In this document: positions 44,700 to 54,639 of the stretch, piece by piece
Layout of the letters: every line of letters starts with the position of its first letter
Numbering within the stretch: position 1 is the first letter of the stretch
DNA from: Eurosta solidaginis
Taxonomy: Eukaryota; Arthropoda; Insecta; Diptera; Tephritidae
Assembly: GCF_040869045.1 (NCBI RefSeq)
Contig: NC_090319.1
Coordinates: 287,095,693-287,159,692 of the forward strand
Length of the DNA: 64,000 bases
Direction of reading: 5' to 3'
Made by a program: the position numbers and the translations under genes
The notes under the pieces: model-generated
The model's input: only the letters and a program-made list of their open reading frames with translations
Database searches by the model: none
Told to the model about the DNA's origin: nothing

Positions 44700-46218
44700 T
44701 TCACAGCTTCTATCCACCTTTATTAGAAAAATTCCCCTTTATAAAGAAATAAGTGCACCAGAGAAGAATAATTGCTCAGAAAATGGACGGCGACACGCCC
44801 TTTTCAGAAATTTTTTAGTTATTAATTTTTGTTATAAATACACTTTAGAAGTTAAACAACATTTTTATGGATTGACGTTTAGCAAAGATTTTGCATATAA
44901 CATTCGCTCAAGATGTATCTAAACATCTTTTAAATAGTAGTTGGCATGGCCTTTTAATGGTTTCACTTATTTTTCAAGCCTCATTCCTTATAATAAAAGT
45001 TATCAGTTTACCAAGTCTTGTAAAGACAGCCTAAACAAAACGTTTTTGAGTTATGACCAATAATATTTACAAATTTGATTTTGTCAAAAGTGGGCGGTGA
45101 TCCGGCCCTTTTTGAAAATACTAAAAAAAGTAGAAGTCAGTATTTGGTTATTATAGTTGCAATATTTACTAAATAATCATGGTTTTGATGTTTTCTAAAG
45201 TGTGCATGGCTCAACACAGAAAACCTCAAAATGTGTCATCATAGTCTGTGGAGAGATACCACCTATAGTCAACTCAAGGTTCCTGGGATACATTATGATT
45301 TATATGATGACTACATATTTCGCGTTTAAATTTCCCTTTGTAATGGGGCCAACAACAGGTCATAATTTTATTACCTTGAAAACTGTATGGCCTTGAACGG
45401 TTTGGTTAGGTTAGGTTGAACTGTGAGAACCTCACATAGATGGAATGAGTGCGAGTCTTCTAACGACCAAATTGAAAAACCCTATCAACAACCAGGATAA
45501 CGACAACTTACTGACGACAATGATTCCTAGATATTTTATGCAAGGTTTCTCCTGCAGGGTTACTGAAGTGCCGGATCCATCAAAGAGCTAATTGTTAGAA
45601 AGCACTCTCCACTTTTGACATTTACAACGTCATCTGCGTAAGCCGCCTGAGTAGTTGGTTGACGACCAGCATCTAAAGCACAGATGATAACAGTGGGAGT
45701 AGTCCTTAACCGATTTCGTTAATTTTTCTTCAAAGCATTCCTTATAGTAAACGTAATCTCTCTGCCGAATTTTGTTACGATAGGTTTAACGATTTTTAAT
45801 TTATGATTAATAATATTTGTAAAATTGACTTTATCACAAGTGGACGGTGCCACGTCCATTTAAAAATTTTTTTTTAATTCCTATCAAGAGTCTCAATATC
45901 AGTCTACACGTCAAATTGCAACATTCTAGGTGAATTATTTACTAAATAATCAGGTTTTTCGTGTTTTCCAAAATGTTATATATACAAAAAGTGGGCGTGG
46001 TTATCATCCGATTTCGCTCATTTTCAATACCGATCCAGATATCTCAATATGTAATCAAGTTATCGTGTTACAGGGGGAGACAGACGGACGGACGGATGGA
46101 CATTGCTCAATAAAATTTCTTTTCGATACTTATGATTTTGATATATTGAAGTCTATATCTATCTCGATTCCTTTATACCTGTACAATCAACCGTTATACA
46201 AGTACAGCTGGGTATAAA
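44700..46218 (+). mobile_element. mini-me/Helentron-like element, copy D, interrupted
   Basis: From about 45,700 to 46,218 it closely matches copy C read on minus: CCTTAACCGATTTCGTTAAT, TTCTTCAAAGCATTCCTTA, GTGGGCGTGGTTATCATCCG, AGTTATCGTGTTA, GACGGACGGACGG, and the terminus CAGCTGGGTATAA. To the left (44,700-45,390) GGCGACACGCCC and GTGGGCGGTGATCC blocks continue the family in eroded form. An unrelated fragment at 45,395-45,700 breaks it. The 5' end is not recognisable. Confidence 0.65.
45395..45700 (-). mobile_element. I-like retrotransposon remnant inserted in copy D
   Basis: On plus it starts GGTTAGGTTAGGTTGAACTG, then CTCACATAGATGGAATGAGT. This is the inverted 3' end (…CAGTTCAATCTGACCTAACC) seen at 52.98-53.04 kb. 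Further right, the complement encodes AAYADDV (near 45,640), the RT catalytic box. The large stretch between RT and 3' end is deleted. Confidence 0.6.
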
Positions 46219-46942
46219 AACGTTAAAAAGTCGAAAACTTCCTAGTTCTAATGATCCATAAACATTGACATATCGAACATATGCATACTCGTACATATGT
46301 ATTTGGAAGTATATATGTATATTAGAGCATATCATAAAAGTCGCAAATGTTCCCTCCGTTTGAAACTTTCAAAGTATTAAGGATTAAGAGAGGAATCAGT
46401 TCGTCGTAAATAAATGCTAAATATGGAACGAAAAAATATGGTAATCGACAACTACTCGCAAATGGTTATAATATAAGAGGCTTCACTTAAATACTTTTTA
46501 AAGGGGAAATATCTAAATCTTATATCGTTCCCAGCCATGAGTCCCACCCAACTCATAACAGATTCGTACCTGAAAACAAAAGTTCTATTTTATGTCGTAG
46601 GAATCTGGCATCCAACTAAATTTCATAGACGTGTATATTAGCTTAAGTAGCAACTATATTTCTCTACACAACGAACAGTTCATCTAGTTAAAAGCGGTTG
46701 CCGTTTCGTATACGTCTTCAAAGATACTTCAAGAGACTTTCTGCTATCAGCATAATTCTACTGGGTTTATCTGTGCCTTATGCATGTTTTCAAGTGCGAG
46801 TTGACGTTTTAAATAATGCTGGCATGACATTAAAAACATTAACCTTACACTAATTAGGCTGTCGTGGCATTTAAATTGCTGACGTTTAAATTGTTTACTG
46901 TTTTGCTTTTTAGCGTAAACGCATACGTAGAAGTAATATATG
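46219..46942. other. gene-free stretch
   Basis: Nothing recognised. ATATGTAT microsatellite-like sequence lies near 46,295-46,325. Confidence 0.5.
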
Positions 46943-47369
46943 TATATGGGGTATTCCATCCCATTTCGACCAATTTCGAACCCGACCCCTTTAGAATTGG
47001 CTGAAAGTTTTTCTTCTTTTTCTAGCTTACGAAAGACGTTTTTCAGAAGTTTTCCAAATTTCTTCATCCAACTCAGAAAAAGTTATGAATTTTTCAAAAA
47101 ACACCGTCTTTTTCAAAAATTTACCGTTTGGGATCTTTTTTTTTTTAAATTTTTTTTTAAATGTACTTTTCGAAAAAAATTCAAAAAAATTTTTAAAGTT
47201 TTTTTTTTTGTAATTTTTCAGTTTTTCGAGATTTTTCGAATTTCGCCCTTTTTTTTGAAAAACTTCTGAAAAACGTCTTTCGTAAGCTAGAAAAAGAAGA
47301 AAAACTTTCAGCCAATTCTAAAGGGGTCGGGTTCAAAATTGGTCGAAATGGGATGGAATACCCCATATA
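46943..47369. mobile_element. long palindromic (foldback-type) MITE
   Basis: The left arm (46,943-47,065) and right arm (47,252-47,369) are near-perfect inverted copies of about 118 bp. The element starts TATATGGGGTATTCCATCCC and ends GGGATGGAATACCCCATATA. Shared inner phrases include CCCGACCCCTTTAGAATTGG and GAAAGACGTTTTTCAGAAG. The loop is T/A-rich. The flanks are TA-rich, so the exact target duplication is ambiguous. Frames on both strands (46,747-47,450) are reflections of the palindrome, not genes. Confidence 0.88.
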
Positions 47370-48469
47370 TAAATATATGTTGCTAGAACTATAACGCCGA
47401 ATGGGCATATAATGAAATAAAAATTTAAACGTAAATAAAATGAAATTCATTCCATCATCACAAAGTCAGCAAAATAAGAAATACAAAATTATGACTACGT
47501 GCCCAGAATTACTAATAATTATGATAAGGCGGAAGATTGGAAAAGTGTAAATATATACATTAACTTGGGCGATAAAATTAAAAGTATCACAAGCACAAGG
47601 CCCATGTAGTGCGCTAGACTCCAGTTTCATGCATTTACCGTAAACCAAATAATCCAAATGAATTGGTGCTAACGGGATGTAAAACGGGACAGTTAGAAGC
47701 CACCATTTAATAGGACATCACTTGTTTGAAAACGTTGGTTGAAAGCACTGCGAGGGGATGTAATTTACACTAGAACCGCCTCTTAGTGCGATAAATCTAC
47801 GCTAGCTAGGAACCAGTGCGGCTCCCTGCAGGATTCGTTCAGACTACACAAACCTGCATAAAAAGGTTTAGCCCTTATATTATCTAGAAGAATGGTCCCA
47901 AAAATTAAAACTTTGGCTGTGTGAGTAAAACTAAAATCATCTTATTGGTAGTGGTTTACTTGTTGATAAGAAATCAATGATTTTTTTGATTTGTTGATTT
48001 TCCGACAGGGTGAAAAAAAAAACCGAAAATCGACACTGATGATGGCACAACGCCGAAAGCGGCTTGTCTCGAAACCAAATTTGACAAAGGATGACGGAAA
48101 AGCGTTCCAATATACATCAAAAATCAATGAGGTAGGACGAATGCACGCATGTTTGTTAACACACAAAAAGAAATTCGTAGATGTGCCATACAAATACTAC
48201 TTTATTGCTCGAGTCTAAGGAAAAATTTAAACAAAATAAATTGCTAACATTAAACCATGAAAACATTCTGCGCATGAGCGTTTGCTTGCAAAATATCTTT
48301 TCACAAATGCGCAAATAAACAATAGCCTCATCCGATGTTGCTACTCTCCTTGTTCAGCGACAACTAAAGAAGAATAAAGACGAAAGAGATTAATAGTACG
48401 TGTGAAGTGGCGCTAGTAATTATTTCAGTAAATGAGTACCGCTGATCTAGAACATGACACTTGCAGTGG
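47370..48469. other. gene-free stretch
   Basis: No gene supported. A 75-codon frame (47,991-48,218) contains no recognisable domain. The phrase CTGATGATGGCACAACGCCG near 48,036-48,055 resembles one found in retroelement ends, but the family was not identified. Confidence 0.4.
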
Positions 48470-49940
48470 ATGTAATTTGCCGTTAGTTTCCATCCTTTTT
48501 AGGGCGATGCAGAGCATCACTGAAGGTGGTCCTCATTTTTTTCGCGTGTTGGTCCAATGGCCACCGCTCGTTTATTGTTACAGTGATTCTGAAGATTTCT
48601 TTATTTGATCCTTTTTTAAGATTCTAGGTGCTTCTTTTGTTGATGTTCAACAATGGTTGCTTTTATTTGTTTTGTATGTCGCTCGTGCAGCGTAACTGCC
48701 TAAATGTGGATACCACAGACTCTGCCATTGTAAGTTCATTTGCTTACTCGTTGACATCAACATTCCTGTGTCCAGAAGCCCCACCAAATTTGATACCTGG
48801 GGAGTTTACTGCTACAATTTAAGGCCACATTATGTATGATGCCGTGACGTTTTGCGTCGAAGTCACTGGCATTGAAATTCACCACTTTGTAATACTAAAA
48901 ATTCATAGAGACAATTAGGTTTACTTTTCCTCATTGAGGTTATACGAATTCTGGTTCGCCGGAGAAAATACAACTCGTTGCGTTACACATAATATGCCCT
49001 TAAGTTGCTAATCACTTAAGAGGATTTGATCGGTGGACTATGGCCTATAAGTTCTGCTTGGCTGTAGGAGTATATGCATAACCTCGCCCTCTTATTAGTA
49101 AGATACCTCAGTCTTATTAGACACCAGCTACTTTCACTGGGAAGTTCTAGCATCTGAGTATAGGGAATGAGTTTACAGAGGTATATACCATTGTTGTGAC
49201 ACAAGTTTAGCTCCGACTGCAATGTTAATTTTACTCCCATCTGTGGCGAGTGAGATTACCTCCTCTTTACAAACCATGTCGCCTCTTTAGTCTCTTCTCG
49301 AAGGGGAATACACTGGTTGAGCCAACAAATTATGCGAAGGTGAGACGTAGCCTGATGTTGTATACTCCACACGGAAACCGGTTCAGGATGCTACTATGGT
49401 CATCCTGCTTCTCCTTTTAGAAAGCAACAGTTTAGTGGCACTAATAGGATGTAGTGTCTATGAGTTTGTGAACCGTAGTGTTTATTGACTTGCCTTTCAT
49501 ACACGCGCGCTGCTGTGTCTTAATTTGGGTCGGCCCTGCTTTTGGCGTCCTTATTTCAAAATTCAATTAACCTCCAAAGTTTCAGCAAGAAGGATGTTAG
49601 GCTTATTAGCCTATAGTATTTCACGTTTTTGTACGTTCGCCTACTGAGCTTGGGTAGGAACATTTATATAACTCTCGTTTAGTTCGTTTAGCTCTGCCGA
49701 ATATAGGTCAGAGCGGTAAACCCTTTCTAGCCAGACGAACCTGAAATCTCTTATTTGTGGAGATGATTATTAAGAAGGGAAGATTTAAATGGGTAAATAA
49801 TTCAATCCATGTCTAGCAACTTTCCTTAGTATTTCTTCGAGAGCCATGCTATATTTTCCAGTTTGAGGTTCCAGTCAGGGAAGTGTTTATTAATGCGGAT
49901 GTCAAGGCAGCCCTTAACCGTGTTCATCCATGTCCAAGGC
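48470..49940 (-). mobile_element. I-like retrotransposon relic: RT, RNase H and C-terminal region
   Basis: On minus, near 49,590-49,680 the frame reads MFLPKLSRRT and YYRLISLTSFLLKLWRLIEF, the RT fingers motif of I/Jockey-group elements. Near 48,690-48,800 it reads LVPGHRNVDVNE, the RNase H end motif, with a stop inside. Near 48,520-48,590 it reads ERWPLDQHAKKMRT, the segment just after RNase H. The order along the minus strand is correct for one element. Everything between is heavily decayed, so this is an ancient copy. Confidence 0.65.
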
Positions 49941-50959
49941 GTCGGTCTAAGGCAATAAAAGATTTTAGGCTTGAATTTAAAAAAAAAGCCAGTCTAGTAT
50001 GAAAACGTTTATGTTTATTATAAACACTAGGAACGCTACGAAAGAGATTTTTTCGGAACTGGGTTTTTTTTTAATTTATCGAAATCAAAATACCAACTCT
50101 GAAATAGTAGAAGGAAAACTCATGCAGCTAAATATTTTGTAATACCTCATAAAATAATCGAAACGGTTGTTCAATCGGTGCTTGTATTGTATTTAATTTT
50201 TTATTGATCGGTTTTGAAACAAATTGCTCACAAAAAGGTCAGAATGGATTTAGCAAATAGTGCTTTGCTTGATGGAGAACTATTCGAATAATGGAATAAA
50301 GAGTTATAAAGCATCGGAACCTCTATTACCGTTATAACGGTACACATCATATTTGATTGTTAAATGGCCCAAGTGGCTACACGAATGAACCGAACTTTCG
50401 GAATTACAGTCAAAGTTTCGTGATGTCAATATAATAAAAAAATTGTAAGCAATTGTAAGCAATTTTTTTATTTCACTGGCATAATTTTTTTCAAAAGACA
50501 TATTGACATTCGCTATCGGAGCTGCTTACCATTTTGTGAATTATGCAAATCTCGCAATTATGTACGTAGACATATGCTGTTTTTGTTTTTTTTATTTGTA
50601 TACTAAGTTTCTAGTCCATACAAAAGTGTATAAACGCTGCTGTCAGCAACTTTAAGCTCCCCCTTCCGCCCTTAAATCGTTCAGTATTGTTGTATGTCTG
50701 GCTCATTGTCTCTCACCAATATTTATATTATTTAAGAATTCACACTATGACTATGCCATAAAATTTGTACAATAAACACGTTTCTTCGTAAGTGACAATG
50801 TTCAAATGAGCAGTATTCTGCGTTATTAAGTTTCTGTAAGAATTCGATATTTATTTTTTTTACACGCGTTGTTCGCTTATTTGCTAAAAGCGTTGGCTTC
50901 ATAGGGTGCATGACAGGTTTTGTGTTCTTTCAGTTGATTCTTGGATTGCTGAATGTATA
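49941..50959. other. gene-free stretch
   Basis: No gene or repeat recognised apart from a short TGTAAGCAAT duplication near 50,440-50,465. Confidence 0.45.
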
Positions 50960-51240
50960 ATCGACTTATTCATTTACGAAGCATTTCGACACATCCTTCA
51001 ACAACACAAACCAGTCTGATAAGGATTTTTTCTTATATAATCTAGAGCAGTAAACTCGCGGAGTAAGTAATTGACAGTTTGTTTTAATTTCATTTAAAGC
51101 CAAACTTCTGCATTCCTCATATAAGGGGATCCTCATTATTTGGTCGTTTCGGCCCAATGCCCACTGCTCTCTTATTGTGGCAGTGACACTGAAGATAACT
51201 TTCCTGCATCTAACAGGTTCTGAGTTCAGTTTTTGTTGTA
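50960..51240 (-). mobile_element. I-like retrotransposon C-terminal fragment
   Basis: The minus-strand sequence near 51,100-51,190 encodes REQWALGRNDQIMRIP, parallel to ERWPLDQHAKKMRT at 48.5 kb. The nucleotide match covers about 51,125-51,225 (versus 48,515-48,600). A short frame continues to 50,966 without a further recognisable motif. Confidence 0.5.
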
Positions 51241-51539
51241 GATTAACAAGTTTGCTCGGTAACCTTACAGCTCACGTTATTTGCCGCTGCCGACTAATCT
51301 GCCGTTGCTACTGCGGATGATAATAACGATGCTTATGGTTATGGTAACGGGTGCCGAAGCCAACACAAGGAAAAGTAAGGCAACCTCCCTTGCCAAGACA
51401 AGGAAAGGAACAGAAGGGAAAATGAAAGGAAAAACGAAACAAAGAAAAGGAACTTTTATAAGTAAAAATTGAAGCCGGAACTGAAACCGGACAGCGTGTC
51501 AATTTTTTATCCAGTTGTTATAAATTTGCTTTCAATAAG
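51241..51539. other. short stretch with purine-rich tract
   Basis: At 51,365-51,455 the plus strand is purine-rich (AAGGAAAGGAA types). A 63-codon frame covers it but is not supported as a gene. Confidence 0.35.
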
Positions 51540-51930
51540 AAATGGCTATTGAGTTTTTATAAACGAGTTATCATTTAGTTAACGATTTATTCTCGAAAAG
51601 TTGTTAATTACTTATCTAAAAGTTATTGATACGTTATCAAAAAGCTTTTGATTTTTATCGAAAAGTTATCGATTTGTTGTCTAATGCCCCATTTCAAAAT
51701 GCTTTCGATTTGTTATAGAGAAGCTATCGATTATTTATCGACAAGTAATTTTTAAGTTGTCGAAAAGTTATCGATTTGCTATCGAAAAGTTACGCGTTTC
51801 TTATTAGAGTGGATCAATTTGTTATCGGTGTATTGTCGTTACCTAAAATTTATTGCTATGTTATAGAAGAGTTATCGATTTCTTATGAAAACCTCATGGA
51901 TTTGTTCTCGAAAAGCTATCGATTTAACAC
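51540..51930. repeat. degenerate short-period array, GTTATCGATTTGTTATCGAAAA type
   Basis: A roughly 22-base phrase built from GTTATCGATT and TCGAAAA recurs with many variants over about 390 bp (for example near 51,655-51,680 and 51,763-51,790). It is the reverse-complement kind of the 20.6 kb block. Confidence 0.65.
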
Positions 51931-52239
51931 CAGATTGCTGGTGCCGATTCTTGGGTTAGCTATGAACAGATACCAATAAAACTTCAATATAATAAAATAA
52001 TAATCAATGACACATAAGTGTCCCGTCGAAGACAAGCTGAAAAGAAACCAATAAGATGCCGATGACAAGTCGCTATTGATAATAAGCATATAAAAACAAC
52101 AACTTTTCGGTATGGTATGTTATAGATAAAAAGCCCACGAAGCTATCCTCAAAGAGCTTGAAATTATTTTTTTCTATTAAAGTCAGTTGTGGTTTAACTT
52201 CAAACCCTTAGCGAGCTCTTGTTACCCCAAGCTCATTTG

Positions 52240-53037
52240 ATTTCTAGATGTACATACATATGTCTGCACATCGAACTTCATGAATAGCGTCATCAATTAC
52301 AGAGCGAACAGGCTACCTGATTCCCTATGCGCACCTAAAAGTGTGTTAGAGAGTGAACAGTCTTTGGAAAACATCTGGACAGGGAGAAGCATACATCTAT
52401 ATTGGGTTCCAGGGCATATGGGAATGAAAAAACAGATGAACTAGCTAAAAAGGGTGCATCCCTTGAAGCTTGCTTCGTAGACGTCCCAATTATATTGAGT
52501 GAGATTAAGAGAAGGCGAGAGGTGCACATGATCGGCCAAGCAGGAAAGACGTGGGTTCAAGTGCGGGGCTGTAAAGTGTCGAAGATTATGTGTAGGTCTT
52601 ACAACCTTAGACTAACAAAGTTGCTTCTACCATTAAAAAGAGAGGACTGTACACTCATGACGGATATTCTGACTGGACACTGCCCTCTGGTGTCACATGC
52701 TTTTAAGTTAGGTTTGGTCAGTGGTATCAGATGTAGGAAGTGCGGGTTGGAGGAGGAAACGATCGAGCACGTTTTGTGCTTGTTTCCTGCGCTTTCCAGG
52801 CTAAGACTCCAGCTACTAGGAGTGATACAGCTGTCAGATCTACAAGCAGCAAGTGGCTGAAGTCCCAGGAAGCTTCTAGTATTTGCGAAGAGGACGGACT
52901 TATTTTATAACATAGGTCATGGTTTTTGATAGAGTTTTTCAGTTTGGTCGTTAAAATAAACTTCTGGTAACACTACGGACTCATTCAGTCTATGTGAGCT
53001 TCTCCTGTCCCGGCCAGTTCAATCTGACCTAACCTAA
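52240..53037 (+). mobile_element. I-like non-LTR retrotransposon 3' end: RNase H, C-terminal domain, 3' UTR
   Basis: Near 52,400 the sequence encodes YWVPGHMG, then after a +1/-2 frameshift NEKTDELAKKG: the RNase H end. The following open frame (52,402-52,860) carries a Cys/His block, CRKCGLEEETIEHVLC at about 112-127, which is the presumed nucleic-acid-binding knuckle after RNase H. The frame ends at TGA (52,858-52,860), but SPRKLLVFAKRTDLFYNIGH continues in-phase beyond it, as in the 43.6 kb copy. A 3' UTR follows, with ACTCATTCAGTCTATGTGAG and the terminal GACCTAACCTAA. The RT and 5' part are absent. Confidence 0.8.
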
Positions 53038-53693
53038 TGTTCAATGCATTCGATACTCGCAAACATTTTACTATTAAATTGTACATCGCAGGCCTTGAAG
53101 CATACATTCTGCAGCGTTATGAATTGCCTCAAGTGTCAGTTAATGAAGGCAGTTATGTGAAAAAAAATACAAGCTGCAAATGACGTTGCAATAATATATA
53201 AGCTTGAATATCAAGAGCAACAACAGCAAAAGACAAACAAAAAATTTGTATAGTTAGCTACTTGTAACCTTCTTCTGTTATGTTTTAGTAGAAATAATTA
53301 AATTTAGTATGAATTATGATGGTAATTAAAAAAAAAAAAACTCAGCGCTTCATATGAAGAACTTCAGTAATTTAACAAATTAAAAAGACGAATCTTTTAA
53401 TTCGAAATTTATATCTTTAAATGGGATTTGATCAACACTACAGGCCTTTGATTGCCTTTATTTCAAAGCTATGTTAAATTTGAGATGTTTTACAATAATA
53501 TGTGTTTTTTTTTTTGTTAGTAACACTGGTCGACACAAATTCTGTTGCATGGGATTTTATGCATGATTGTTAAAGTAGTTTCTACCCTTATTTCAAATAT
53601 AAAAGCCGAAATATTTAATAATAAAGGTTTTGGTAAAAATACTTTTAATAAACAAACGTTGTTATTATCGATTATAGTAAGCTAAAATTTCTT
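53038..53693. other. gene-free AT-rich stretch
   Basis: Nothing recognised. Confidence 0.5.
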
Positions 53694-54112
53694 TTAAAAG
53701 ATTTTTTTTCTATGAGTTGATCCAGGAGCACTACACTGAATGATCCAGTAGTAATGAGCTAACATATGCGCGTCCCAGTGTCCTTGATATCGCTTTTCCA
53801 TAGAGCGCAGGTCCTGGTGAAAACGCTCGCTCTGCTCTTCGCTGAGATAGCCTAAATTTTTAGGAAAACGGTCCAGATGGCTATGGAAAAAGTGCATCTT
53901 AATACTCATGTTTACACGCAGATGTTGAATTTTTTACAATTCAAGCGAGCTCATCCCATGTAGGTTTTTTAACTACGTTCATGCGGTAACTGAACTCTGC
54001 ATCACAAATTAGCTTTCTTATTTGTGGGCCATCGACAATCCCAGCTATCACCTTTTCAGTATTTGAAACATTCACCAGTTTTGTCGATGGCCTTTACATA
54101 TTGTAACGAATT
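53694..54112 (-). pseudogene. relic of a conserved arthropod repeat-family protein, function unknown
   Basis: The minus-strand frame at 53,694-53,909 encodes about 71 residues with the pattern HSHLDRFPKNLGYLSEEQ, ERFHQDLRSMEKRYQGHW and MLAHYYW. Just upstream (53,940-54,110), separated by a deletion or frameshift, another frame reads GIVDGPQIRKLICDAEF and VVKKPTWDEL. I recognise both blocks, in this order, as the C-terminal half of a protein present in many copies in arthropod genomes and usually left unnamed. The multi-copy distribution suggests a mobile-element origin, but no enzymatic domain is visible in this part. Here it is broken between the two blocks and lacks its N-terminal part, so it is a dead copy. 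Confidence 0.65.
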
Positions 54113-54639
54113 TTGGGGAAATTCTGCGTATTTGATATTATTTTACAATAATACGCCTAGTTAGAGTTAAATATAAACAAATCTAAGTAAAATTTACATT
54201 TTGTTTCAATTAATTAGTCAAATATTGTAACGCATTTAACTCACAGTGAAAATCAAATATTCTTTTGAAATTTTGCAATCGGACCTAGGATATAATAGTT
54301 AATATCACTTACTGGATAGGGCTTATCTTACATATCTGACGTTCCAGGTTCTGTGATCAAAATGGGACTTCATACTTACAAAACCTGTTTTTAGTATAAC
54401 TTTTGAATAGGAAACAAAATGTTTACCCTTCGCCTTCGAACTAATAATATTTACACTAAAACAAGTATTTTTAGCCTACTTTTTGAACGCATTTCTACAG
54501 TTGTAGGTAAAACTAAAGTTTACCGAAATATTTGGCCGGTTTTCGTTTTAGCTGGGACATTTTTTGTTCTGGCACCCGCTTCAGCTGGTGCGAGGGATTT
54601 ATCTATCAGCACAAATTTGAGATAAATTCTACGTGAGAG

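Noticed and set aside
46747..47450. Overlapping frames on both strands with similar peptides
   Set aside because: They are mirror images produced by the palindromic element.
48030..48075. CTGATGA...GAAA arrangement resembling a hammerhead ribozyme core
   Set aside because: Stem II would have an unpaired base and no cleavage site gives a plausible stem I; it is more likely an incidental match in a retroelement-like phrase.
51281..51472. Hydrophobic start followed by Lys-rich tail, signal-peptide-like
   Set aside because: The frame has no ATG start and the tail is a purine-rich simple sequence.
54419..54625. 68-codon frame with hydrophobic centre
   Set aside because: It could suggest a small secreted protein, but there is no start context, homologue or neighbouring exon.
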